From Clostridiales bacterium (GTDB lineage Bacteria; Bacillota; Clostridia; Oscillospirales; CAG-272): a stretch of DNA of 64,000 nt. The notes under the pieces are model-generated. The model did no database searches. It had not been told where the DNA came from and was given only the letters and a program-made list of their open reading frames with translations. Positions 53,956-62,707 of this stretch are shown here, piece by piece. How positions within the stretch are numbered: position 1 is the first letter of the stretch; each line of letters opens with the position of its first letter. Where the stretch lies: positions 1-64,000 of the forward strand of contig JAEEYP010000052.1 in assembly GCA_016288155.1 (NCBI GenBank). The letters are read 5' to 3'. The position numbers and the translations under genes were made by a program.

Positions 53956-55401
53956 TCAGTATCGGTCCGGCGTGAGACCCTCGTCGCCCCAGCATTTCTG
54001 CGTCGTTCCCTTCGTGCGCACGGCGCGGAAGGTGAGATCGCTGTTTTTGCAGACGATCCTGCCGCAGTCGATATGGACGCGGCCGAACGCGTTTTCGGCG
54101 ATCTCGGCGAAGCAGTCCGCGTTTTCCAGCGTGACGTTGTTGAAGTACAGATTGTCGACGCGATCCGTGTCCCGCATGATCTGGAAATCGACGACGGTGG
54201 CGTGCGGATCCGGCTCCGCCGTGAGCGCGCTCGGCGGCGCGTCGGGATCGGCGGAGAACACGACGTTTTCAAAGGTGACGTTCTCCATGGAGACGCCGCT
54301 GTGCGCCGCGCTCCATCCGTCCGGCATCACCGAGACGATATGCCGGCATTTCCCGGAGGCGAATATGTCGGAGAAGAGGCAGTTTTTCAGCGTCGACTGC
54401 GCGTACACGACGCGGTACGAAAGCGTGCAGAAAACGTTTCTGACGGTGACGTTGTACGTATCGCCCATCTCTGAGGGCGTGCGGTAGTAGGAATTGTTGC
54501 CGATGCAGAGGAGGGCGTAGCGTTCGCCGCCGAAATCCGCCTCGCGCATGACGGGGTGGAGCTGCGGCGTGTCTTTGATATTCTCAACGGTGATATTGTA
54601 GATTTTCGCGCCGTTGTGGTTGCGCATCGACACGAGCGGATGATGGATCGCCGCGCCGGAGATATCCCGGATCGTGATATCGTGGATGTCCCAGCTCTGA
54701 TCCGGGACGATGAACGGGTAGCTCTCAAGTCCGCTGAAGCCCGCCTCCGTGTCGATCGCGGAGAGGGCGATCATATCGTCCCCCGTCATGCCGCGGATAT
54801 TCTCGATCAGGACGTCGTGACAGCCGTTGCGCAGGTTCACGCCGTCCTGGTTCCGCCGGTCCTTGTATACGTCGAAGAAAATATCGCGGATGATCCCTCC
54901 GGCGCAGAACTCGAAGCGCATCCCCCAGTACCGCTGGTTTGTGATGCTGAGGTTTTTCACGGAGAAGCCTTCGACGTTCACCATCAAAATCGGCGTGTTG
55001 AGGGCGACGGGGACGCCGCGCTCGTATTCGTTCGCTTCGCTCAGTCCCGTCGGCTTTCCGCCGTCGAGCACCGCGTGCCCGATCCCCTCGATCGTGACGT
55101 TTTTCAGCCGTTCGCCCAGCCGCTCGCCGTTCTCGGTGAAATTCTCGGTGCAGAAGAACCCGCCGACCGCGCCGTCCGCCATCTGCAGAAAGCAGTTGTC
55201 GAGAACGACGTGGATATCCGACGGGAGGCGGACCGTGCGGCGGATGATCCATTTGTCCTCACCGGTGCGCGCGCAGCGGCGGGGGATGACGACGCGGCCG
55301 CAGCCCGCGGCGCGCGCGTGATCGACCGCGTTCTGGATCGTTCCGCTGTCGTCTTCGGCGAAGAAGGCTTTGTCATTGGCGCTGACGGCGCAGTGTTCCA
55401 T
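53956..55401 (-). CDS. GH28-like / parallel beta-helix protein
   Basis: DDSGTIQNAVDHARAAGCGRVVIP, NQDGVNLRNGCHDVLIENIRGMTGDDMIAL, VENIKDTPQLHPVM; start refined to MEHCAVSANDKAFF. Confidence 0.83.
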   Translation of the reverse strand: MEHCAVSANDKAFFAEDDSGTIQNAVDHARAAGCGRVVIPRRCARTGEDKWIIRRTVRLPSDIHVVLDNCFLQMADGAVGGFFCTENFTENGERLGERLKNVTIEGIGHAVLDGGKPTGLSEANEYERGVPVALNTPILMVNVEGFSVKNLSITNQRYWGMRFEFCAGGIIRDIFFDVYKDRRNQDGVNLRNGCHDVLIENIRGMTGDDMIALSAIDTEAGFSGLESYPFIVPDQSWDIHDITIRDISGAAIHHPLVSMRNHNGAKIYNITVENIKDTPQLHPVMREADFGGERYALLCIGNNSYYRTPSEMGDTYNVTVRNVFCTLSYRVVYAQSTLKNCLFSDIFASGKCRHIVSVMPDGWSAAHSGVSMENVTFENVVFSADPDAPPSALTAEPDPHATVVDFQIMRDTDRVDNLYFNNVTLENADCFAEIAENAFGRVHIDCGRIVCKNSDLTFRAVRTKGTTQKCWGDEGLTPDRY

Positions 55402-55509
55402 ACCGATCCCTTTCCGTATGATTTCGGAAGACTGTGTGCATGAGTACATTATACATGGATTGAGCGGCGATGTCAAGGAGCCCGCGTCAATGTCGGGCGG
55501 GAAACGCGG

Positions 55510-57471
55510 TCACTTTTTCGGCGTCCGGCGTCTCTGCGGCGCTTGTGCGCGCGGTTTTTTCTCCTGCCGCCGCGCGGGGGAACGCGCGCTTTCCGCTTTC
55601 TTGTTCGGTGCGTTTTTCGCGTCCCGTCCGCCGGGAGCGTCCCGTCCGCCGGGAGCGGAACGTCCGCCGCCGAGCAGCTCCCGCAGCGCGTCCTCGCGGT
55701 GCGCGCGGAGGAGCCCGGCGCGGATGATCGCGCGGTTCTCCGGCCTCCGCCACTGGAGCAGCGCGCGCTGGAGCCGTTTCTCCTCCGGATCGGTCGGCGT
55801 GTAGACCGGCTGCATCGTGAACGGATCGAGCCCCGTATAGAACATGACGGTGGAGGCGGTGCCCGGCGTCGGATAGAAATCCTGCACCTGCTCCGGATCG
55901 AGTCCGATGCGCTTCATGTACAGCGCCAGCTCGATGGCGTCGTCCAGCGTGCTGCCCGGATGGGAGGACATGAGGTACGGCACGAGGAACTGTTCGCGCC
56001 CGGCTTCGGCGCTCAGGCGGAGGTATTTTTCGCGGAACGCGTTGTAGACGGCGATATCCGGCTTGCCCATGTGCGCGAGCACGTGCGGCGCGCAGTGTTC
56101 CGGCGCGACCTTCAGCTGACCGCTTACGTGATCGCGCACGAGCTTGCGCAGAAATTCGTCACACGGGTCTGCCATGACGTAGTCGTAGCGGATCCCGGAG
56201 CGGATGAAGACGCGCTTGACGCCGGGCACCGCCTCGATCGCGCGCAGAAGGCGCACGTACTCCGAGTGATCGACGCGCAGATTCCTGCAAGGCTTCGGGA
56301 AGAGGCAGCGCCGGTTCGTGCACACGCCGCGGCGCAGCTGTTCTTTGCACGCCGGGGCGCGGAAGTTGGCGGTCGGCCCGCCGACGTCGTGGATGTAGCC
56401 CTTGAAATCGGGCAGGGAGGCGAGCAGCTCCGCCTCCTTCACGCAGCTTTCGATGGAGCGGGAGCGCACGGCGCGCCCCTGATGATAGGCGATGGCGCAG
56501 AAATTGCAGCCGCCGAAGCAGCCGCGGTTGTGCGTGATGGAGAAACGCACCTCGGAGATCGCGGGCACGCCGCCGGCCGATTCGTACATGGGATGATAGG
56601 TGCGGGCGTAGGGGAGCGCGTATACGGCGTCGAGCTCTGCGGTCTCGAGCGGCGGCGAGGGCGGGTTCACGACGAGCATCCGGTCCCCGTAGTATTCGAC
56701 GAGCGCGCGCCCGGAGACGGCGTCGTTGTTCTCGTACTGGAGCGCGAAGGCGCGGGCGTACAGGCGCTTGTCCGTCTTCAGCTCCTCATAGGAGAAGCCG
56801 ACGGGATCGCCGTTCTCGTCATACCCCATGGCGCAGGGAAAGTGGATCGCGTCGCCGCGCTTCGCGAGGAAGGCGGTGCCGCGGATATCCCGCAGCTTCC
56901 CGACGGGGATGCCGCGGCCGAGCAGGTGCGCGATGCGGGGGATCGAGATCTCCCCCATGCCGTAGGAGAGAAGATCGGCGCGGGAGTCGAGCAGGATGGA
57001 GCGGCGCACGCGGCCGTCCCAGTAATCGTAGTGGGCGAAGCGCCGCAGCGACGCCTCCAGCCCGCCGATGACGATCGGCACGTCGCCGTACGCCTCGCGG
57101 ATCCGGTTGCAGTAGGTGATCGTGGCGCGGTCCGGACGGAGACCTGCGCGGCAGCCGGGGGAATAATAGTCCTCCGAGCGGCGCTTCTTTGCGGCGGTGT
57201 AGTGCGCGACCATCGAATCGATGTTCCCCGCGGACACGAGGAAGCCGAGGCGCGGGCGTCCGAAACGGCGGAAATCGTCGGCGGAACGCCAATCCGGCTG
57301 GGGGAGCATGGCAACGAGAAACCCCTCCTTCTCCAAAACCCGCGAGATGATGGCGGGGCCGAAGGAGGGGTGATCGACGTACGCGTCGCCGAAAACGTAC
57401 ACGAAATCCGGCGCCTCGCGGCCGGCGGCGCGGACCTCGTCGGGCGTAACGGGAAGAAAAGAAGGCGTCAT
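55510..57471 (-). CDS. YgiQ-family radical SAM protein with basic low-complexity C-terminal tail
   Basis: FGDAYVDHPSFGPAIISRVLE, ITHNRGCFGGCNFCAIAYHQGRAVRSRS (CxxxCxxC), KVAPEHCAPHVLAHMGKPD, PYLMSSHPGSTLDDAIELA; tail GGGRSAPGGRDAPGGRDAKNAPNKKAES...RRRTPKK. Confidence 0.93.
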   Translation of the reverse strand: MTPSFLPVTPDEVRAAGREAPDFVYVFGDAYVDHPSFGPAIISRVLEKEGFLVAMLPQPDWRSADDFRRFGRPRLGFLVSAGNIDSMVAHYTAAKKRRSEDYYSPGCRAGLRPDRATITYCNRIREAYGDVPIVIGGLEASLRRFAHYDYWDGRVRRSILLDSRADLLSYGMGEISIPRIAHLLGRGIPVGKLRDIRGTAFLAKRGDAIHFPCAMGYDENGDPVGFSYEELKTDKRLYARAFALQYENNDAVSGRALVEYYGDRMLVVNPPSPPLETAELDAVYALPYARTYHPMYESAGGVPAISEVRFSITHNRGCFGGCNFCAIAYHQGRAVRSRSIESCVKEAELLASLPDFKGYIHDVGGPTANFRAPACKEQLRRGVCTNRRCLFPKPCRNLRVDHSEYVRLLRAIEAVPGVKRVFIRSGIRYDYVMADPCDEFLRKLVRDHVSGQLKVAPEHCAPHVLAHMGKPDIAVYNAFREKYLRLSAEAGREQFLVPYLMSSHPGSTLDDAIELALYMKRIGLDPEQVQDFYPTPGTASTVMFYTGLDPFTMQPVYTPTDPEEKRLQRALLQWRRPENRAIIRAGLLRAHREDALRELLGGGRSAPGGRDAPGGRDAKNAPNKKAESARSPARRQEKKPRAQAPQRRRTPKK

Positions 57472-57731
57472 AAAGACCTCCGGCGCGCGCGGCGCGCGGC
57501 AAATATGTGCATATCCGCCGGTATCGATGAATATTCGAGGGGCGGGAAAGGCGTCGTTTTCTTGGGGGAAAGGTTGGGGAAAATCGGATCGCGGAGGGCG
57601 GATTTTGTCTGCCGGGGGGCGGATATGGGGGAGGCTCATCTGTTCGACGGCATAGATTGTGTTTCGGGAAGAAAAAAATCTCCGTTTTGCCGAAAAGTTT
57701 TCCACAGACTGTGGGAAACCATGGGGGAAAG

Positions 57732-58226
57732 TCAGCGTTTCCGGAATACAAGAAATTTACTGAAGATATAATTTCCGACGATCGTCACGACGGCGGCGGC
57801 GAGCTTGGCGATCCAGTCCGCGGTGACGGTCAGCGGGAAATACGGCAGTGGGATCGTGAAGGGCTCGTACCCGACGGCTTCGAGCAGCGCGACGACGCCG
57901 AAGGTGACGGCGGAATCGAGCAGCAGCGTGACGACGCGGGAGGAGGCGAAGGCGACGAGCGTTCGCCCGACGTGCCCGCGCTCCGTGTTCTCGTCGCGGA
58001 AAACGTATTTTTTATTGGTGACGAAGGCGAACAGCACGCCGGCGACCCACTGCAAAATCTGCGCCGCGACGCGTACGCCCCATTCCGCCCCCTCGCCGAG
58101 GAGGGCGACGCCGGCGTGGAGGAGCAGAAAATACACGGCGAAGGAGACGACGGTCGTCAGCACGCCGAAGAGGAGATACAGAAGGATCTCGCGGTGTTTC
58201 TCACAGAACGCTTTGATTGCTTTCAT
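57732..58226 (-). CDS. GtrA-family membrane protein
   Basis: ILLYLLFGVLTTVVSFAVYFLLLH, FAFVTNKKYVFRDEN, VGNYIFSKFLVFRKR. Confidence 0.88.
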   Translation of the reverse strand: MKAIKAFCEKHREILLYLLFGVLTTVVSFAVYFLLLHAGVALLGEGAEWGVRVAAQILQWVAGVLFAFVTNKKYVFRDENTERGHVGRTLVAFASSRVVTLLLDSAVTFGVVALLEAVGYEPFTIPLPYFPLTVTADWIAKLAAAVVTIVGNYIFSKFLVFRKR

Positions 58227-58824
58227 CCGTATTCGATGCCTCCGTGGCGGCGGCGAGCGATAAAAACTCCCCGCGCGCGTACAGGATATTGACGGCGCCG
58301 AGAAACGCGTTCGGCGTCATGGACTCGGGCAGTCCGAGCCGCCCGGCGAGTGCGTCGCGCCGCTCGGCGGCGCGGGGGACCCCGGTGAGCCCCAGCGCAT
58401 AGAGATCCGCTTTCGTCACGCCGCCGCGCGCGCGGGACGGCGCGTCGGCGGCGAAGGGGGCGAACAGACCGCGCAGCAGCGCGTCGTCCATTCCCTCCAC
58501 GCCGAGCATCCCTTCCTTTGAGGGAGCGGATTTGCGGCGCTCCCTGCCGGGGATGCGCGGAATATAAATATGGAAGAGCTTATCCGACGGGATGGCGGAA
58601 GAGAGGAACGCGCGGATCTGCTTTCCCGCGCCGTCGCTGTCGGTGAGGACGATCAGTCCGTGCGGCGCGGCGAGCGCGCGCAATAGCGCCAGCCGCTCGC
58701 GGCGGCTGAAGATCCCGAAGCCGTCCGTCGTGAGGATCTGCGCGTCGAGGAGGGAGGAGAGGCGGATCTTGTCGTATTTTCCCTCCACGACGACGGGCGG
58801 GAGGATGCGGATCCGTTCGGTCAT
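58201..58824 (-). CDS. Toprim-domain protein, RNase M5-like (DUF4093)
   Basis: PVVVEGKYDKIRLSSLLDAQILTTDGFGIF, LIVLTDSDGAGKQIRAFL, PRIPGRERRKSAPSKEGMLGVEGM. Confidence 0.88.
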   Translation of the reverse strand: MTERIRILPPVVVEGKYDKIRLSSLLDAQILTTDGFGIFSRRERLALLRALAAPHGLIVLTDSDGAGKQIRAFLSSAIPSDKLFHIYIPRIPGRERRKSAPSKEGMLGVEGMDDALLRGLFAPFAADAPSRARGGVTKADLYALGLTGVPRAAERRDALAGRLGLPESMTPNAFLGAVNILYARGEFLSLAAATEASNTDESNQSVL

Positions 58825-59894
58825 GACGGCGCCTCCGGGCGGCGGCGGAAGCCGGCGCCGACCGGGAGCGTGCAGATGAAGCGCTCGAGCGGCAGGTAGC
58901 CGGATTGGCCGGATTTCGTGAGGCGGTCCGCCTCAAGCAGGCGCGTGAGCGCGCCGTTCAGCCGCGCCGTGCCGAAATCGGCGGCGGCGCGCAGATAGAG
59001 CGACGCCTTGTATTCGTGCATGCGCAGCGTCTGCGCGATCTCCGCCTTGCCGCAGCCGCCCTCCGCCATGACGGCGACGGTCAAAAGATCGCTGAGGACG
59101 CGGGAGAGCGCGCCGAGCACGGCGATCGGATCCTCCCGCCGCTTCCGGCAGAGATCGAGCGCCGCGAGCGCGGAGCGGCGGTCCCCGGCGAGCACGGCGT
59201 TCGCCAGAGCGAACGCGTCCTCCCGCATGCCGGGGGATGTGGCGCGCTCGACGTCCTCCCGCCGGACGGCGGTGCCGCCGTGAGACTTGACGTAGGCGGT
59301 CAGTTTTTCGAGCTCGCCGCTCAGAGTGTCCATGTCCGGCGCGCACCGCTCCAGCATGGCGGCGACGGCGTCGTCCGCGGCGGAAAGTCCCTCGTCGGCG
59401 ATATGCCGCTCGATCCAGCGGCGGAGGCGCGCGCCGGTCTGCAGGGGGAACTCCACGGCGCTGAGCGACTCGCCCGCTTCGCGCAGGAAGGCGGAGGGCT
59501 TTTTCGGCGTGCCCGGATCGAAGCCGCCGCGCGGCACGGAGAGCACGAGGACCGTGTCCTCGGCGCCCTCGGCGGAAAAAGCGGCGAGAACGTCGAGAAG
59601 GGCGCGGCGCTCCTTCTCCGTCCAGTCGGCGAGCGTGGGCGGCAGCACCTCGATGATCCGGCGCGGCGCCATGACGGGCAGGGAACGGATCGAGGCGGCG
59701 AGCGCGGAGACGTCCGCGTCCTCCAGCGTCAGCACCGTGCGGTTGAAGTCCTCCATCCCCGGCGGGCAGTCGGCGAGGACGGCGCGGCGCAGGGCGCCGA
59801 GGTAATACCGCTTGAGGTAATCCTCGTCGCCCCAGAAGAAATATCCGCCCGCGGGACCGCTTTTGATCGCGGCGCGCAGCTCAGCTTCCGTCAT
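58821..59894 (-). CDS. holA: DNA polymerase III subunit delta
   Basis: SGPAGGYFFWGDEDYLKRYYLGALRRA, DADVSALAASIRSLPVMAPRRIIEV, MHEYKASLYLRAA; ATGA overlap with Toprim gene. Confidence 0.92.
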   Translation of the reverse strand: MTEAELRAAIKSGPAGGYFFWGDEDYLKRYYLGALRRAVLADCPPGMEDFNRTVLTLEDADVSALAASIRSLPVMAPRRIIEVLPPTLADWTEKERRALLDVLAAFSAEGAEDTVLVLSVPRGGFDPGTPKKPSAFLREAGESLSAVEFPLQTGARLRRWIERHIADEGLSAADDAVAAMLERCAPDMDTLSGELEKLTAYVKSHGGTAVRREDVERATSPGMREDAFALANAVLAGDRRSALAALDLCRKRREDPIAVLGALSRVLSDLLTVAVMAEGGCGKAEIAQTLRMHEYKASLYLRAAADFGTARLNGALTRLLEADRLTKSGQSGYLPLERFICTLPVGAGFRRRPEAPS

Positions 59895-59969
59895 AGGCGT
59901 TCCTTTCCGCATAGCGTCATGCTTCGTTTGAAAACGGGACTGTATCGACGATGCAGTCCCGTTCATTTT

Positions 59970-60521
59970 TCAGGTATTCCCGCCCCGGGCGAGCACCTCG
60001 ACCGACAGGCGCGTGCGCGTGGAGGTGATGCCTCCGATGCGCAAGAGATACTCGGTCTCCAGCCGTCCGCCCTCGAGCGTTGCCGAATTCTCCAGCCGCA
60101 GGGCGTGGACCGTCACCGTCAGCGGCATGACGGGCGTCTCATAGGTGCCCGTGTGATACCGTCCGGGTTCGAGGACGAGCACGCAGCGGACGCTGCCGGT
60201 CCGTTCGATGGTGACGAGCGTCGGTTCGGCGCGGGAGAAGGAGATCTCCGTCGTCGTCCCCTCCATGCCGGACAGTTCGCTTTCCCGATAGCGCAGACAG
60301 AGCCGGCCGTCCTCCGTTTCCTCAGCGACGGCAGCCGTCATCAGCTCGGAGGTATAGGGATCTTCCTTTCCGGGATTCTCGGGCGGATTGCCGAGCAGCG
60401 ATTCGAGGACGGCGTCCTCCGCGTCGGGGGAGAGCCTCTCCTTTCCGCAGCGGAGCGGCGTGTTTTCCTCGCCCTGCCGCGCGCGGATGCGGAGCGTGAC
60501 GCTCCGGACGCGGGACGGCAT
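59970..60521 (-). CDS. DUF1934-family protein
   Basis: LCLRYRESELSGMEGTTTEISF, YHTGTYETPVMPLTVTVHALRLENSATLEGGRLETEYLLRIGG. Confidence 0.8.
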   Translation of the reverse strand: MPSRVRSVTLRIRARQGEENTPLRCGKERLSPDAEDAVLESLLGNPPENPGKEDPYTSELMTAAVAEETEDGRLCLRYRESELSGMEGTTTEISFSRAEPTLVTIERTGSVRCVLVLEPGRYHTGTYETPVMPLTVTVHALRLENSATLEGGRLETEYLLRIGGITSTRTRLSVEVLARGGNT

Positions 60522-61255
60522 CAGTTGACGGCGCCGGGCTGGTGGATGCAGCCGCCGGGGATCTTATAGCCGAAATCGGCGGGCGCGACCCAGTGGACGG
60601 CGTTCTGCAGGATGCGGCGGACGTAGGGATCATAGAACGCGCGGCAGGACTCGTGGCCGGGCTGGAAGTAGACGATCTTGCCCGCGCCGCGGCGCCACGT
60701 GCAGCAGGAGCGCATAATATTGCCCTGCTCGAACCAGCCGCCGAAGATGAGCTCGTCCGGCGTCGGGATATAGAACGGCTCGCCGTACATCTCTTCCTTT
60801 TCCAGGACGAAGTGATCCGGGATGCCTGCCGCGATCGGATGAGAGGGGCAGAGGTTCCAGATGATCTCCTTCTGCTCGTCGCCCCAGGTGAGGTTGCCGG
60901 TCGTGCCGAGGATCGCGCGGAACGGCTTGGAATGGTGACCGGAGTGGACGGGGAAGAAGCCGAGCTTGCCGGCGTAGACGCGCTGGCGGATCTTCTCGAC
61001 GAGCTCGTCGCTGACCTGGCCGTGGGCGACGTGGCCCCACCACATCAGAACGTCCGTCTCCTCGAGGATCGCGTCGGGCAGACCCTGTTCCGGCTCGTCC
61101 AGCGAGGCGAGGCGCACCTTGAGGTCGCTGCATTCGGAGAGCGCGTCCGCGATGACGGCGTGCATCCCGTTCGGATAGATCTCGCGGACGTAGTCCTCCG
61201 ATCTTTCATGGACGAATTCGTTCCAGATGGTGACGCGGATGACCTTGTTTTCCAT
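60521..61255 (-). CDS. ThuA-domain (trehalose utilisation-like) protein
   Basis: IRVTIWNEFVHER, TDVLMWWGHVAHGQV, GFFPVHSGHHSKPFRAILGTTGNLTWGD, GKIVYFQPGHESCRAFYDPYVRRILQNAVHW. Confidence 0.9.
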   Translation of the reverse strand: MENKVIRVTIWNEFVHERSEDYVREIYPNGMHAVIADALSECSDLKVRLASLDEPEQGLPDAILEETDVLMWWGHVAHGQVSDELVEKIRQRVYAGKLGFFPVHSGHHSKPFRAILGTTGNLTWGDEQKEIIWNLCPSHPIAAGIPDHFVLEKEEMYGEPFYIPTPDELIFGGWFEQGNIMRSCCTWRRGAGKIVYFQPGHESCRAFYDPYVRRILQNAVHWVAPADFGYKIPGGCIHQPGAVN

Positions 61256-61342
61256 TCGTAGTATGGCTCCTTGCTTGATTTTGTATGAAGTGAGGATCGG
61301 CGAGCCGCTCCCGGCGGGAGGGCGGATCCTTCTTCCATTATA

Positions 61343-62440
61343 TCACAGTTGTCCCCGTTTTGCAACGGAGGCGCGAAAAATCCCCGTGCCCGGACCGTTT
61401 TTTTGCGCCGTGAGGCGGCTGACGTTCGCGTAGAAGTCCGTATGCTCCACGTAGCGGAGCACGGCGGCCGCGACGTCGGCGAAGCGGTCGCGCGCGCGCG
61501 CCGGATCGTGCAGCGTCACGCAGAAGAAGCACAACAGGCACCGGACCGCCTCGAGCCCCGCGAGCGCTTCGGCGTCCGAGACGCCTTCGGAGGCGCGCGG
61601 GAAGCGTTCGTAGAACATATGATTGGCGAGGAGGTTGGAGAAATACTCCGGCGCGCGCGGCAGCGCGCGCAGAAAACGTGCCTCTGCCTCCGCGTACCGC
61701 GCGGCGGAATCGGCGCCGACGCCTTCCTCCATCCCGACGGCGGCGAGCGCTTCATCGGACAGATCGCACAGCGTCACGCTCCGCGCGCCGAAGACGGACA
61801 CGAGCCGGTACGCCGCCTGAAGGAACGCCTCCGGCGAGGGCGGATCGGGCGTCGGAAGTCGGAGATACGCGGCGAGCCGCGCAAAACCGCCCCGCGCGTC
61901 CGCGTCCTCCTGCCAGCACGCGATCGCTTCGCGCATGACGCGCTGCGTTTCCGGATCGGCGGTCGGCGAAGACGGCAGGGGGGAGCGCGTCGTCAGCTCC
62001 GTCTCGAGGAAGGGGAGCGGGAACGGCGCGTCCATCAGCATCTCCACCGTCTTTTCGCAGCTGCCGGAGCAGCACGCCTCCGTGACGGCGCCCGGTTTGA
62101 CGGAGCGCGGATAGAGGCGGCAGACGGCGGGCTGCGCCGCCTCGCCGCATTCCCTGTGGAGCGCGCAGAAGCCGTCCGGGTCGAGCAGCGCGCAGTTCCC
62201 GTCGGCGGTCGGCGCGATGTAGGCGAACTCTTCCTCCGACGGCGCGTCGCCGCGGCAGAACGCCGTATCCATGCGGCGGCGCAGTGCTTCCGAACAATCC
62301 TGTCCGAGCGCGCGGAAATACTCCGCGGCGGAGATGGTGATCCGCCAGCCGCGGCAGCAGACGGAGCGGCATTCGCCGCATTTGCAGCGGAAGGCGGGGA
62401 AGTAAGCGGGGGTGAGAACGGTGACGCGCGGCATAGGCAT
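61343..62440 (-). CDS. FliB-like (flagellin lysine-N-methylase) cysteine-rich protein
   Basis: PAYFPAFRCKCGECRSVCCRGWRITIS, GNCALLDPDGFCALHRECGEAAQPAVCRLYPR, EACCSGSCEKT. Confidence 0.82.
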   Translation of the reverse strand: MPMPRVTVLTPAYFPAFRCKCGECRSVCCRGWRITISAAEYFRALGQDCSEALRRRMDTAFCRGDAPSEEEFAYIAPTADGNCALLDPDGFCALHRECGEAAQPAVCRLYPRSVKPGAVTEACCSGSCEKTVEMLMDAPFPLPFLETELTTRSPLPSSPTADPETQRVMREAIACWQEDADARGGFARLAAYLRLPTPDPPSPEAFLQAAYRLVSVFGARSVTLCDLSDEALAAVGMEEGVGADSAARYAEAEARFLRALPRAPEYFSNLLANHMFYERFPRASEGVSDAEALAGLEAVRCLLCFFCVTLHDPARARDRFADVAAAVLRYVEHTDFYANVSRLTAQKNGPGTGIFRASVAKRGQL

Positions 62441-62602
62441 CCTCCAACGGACGGGACGGTCGGATTTCTATCACGTACAAGTATAGCATATCGCACGGCG
62501 CGCGTCAAGAGGCGGGCGGCGGCGGGCGGGGAACCCCGGACGCGTTATACCGTTTTGTTCAAAAAACGAAAGGAGAATCGAAAAATATGTGTATATTATT
62601 TA

Positions 62603-62631
62603 TTGACAACGACAGGGCGCTTTGCTATAAT
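62603..62631 (+). promoter_or_regulatory. Predicted promoter for solute-binding lipoprotein gene
   Basis: TTGACA - 17 nt - TATAAT. Confidence 0.8.
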
Positions 62632-62707
62632 TATTGTGGGTTCCGATACCCCCGCGATACCGCCGGGCGGGAACACGATCACTTTGGAAATACAAGGAGA
62701 ATACGTC

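Noticed and set aside
57694-57722. Inverted pair resembling DnaA boxes (ttttccacagactgtgggaaa)
   Set aside because: Neither copy is a perfect TTATNCACA; the pair forms a hairpin followed by T residues on the minus strand just past gtrA, so it is better explained as a terminator.
55543-57771. 742-aa plus-strand ORF opposite the YgiQ-like gene
   Set aside because: Antisense shadow; the minus strand encodes a clear radical SAM protein.
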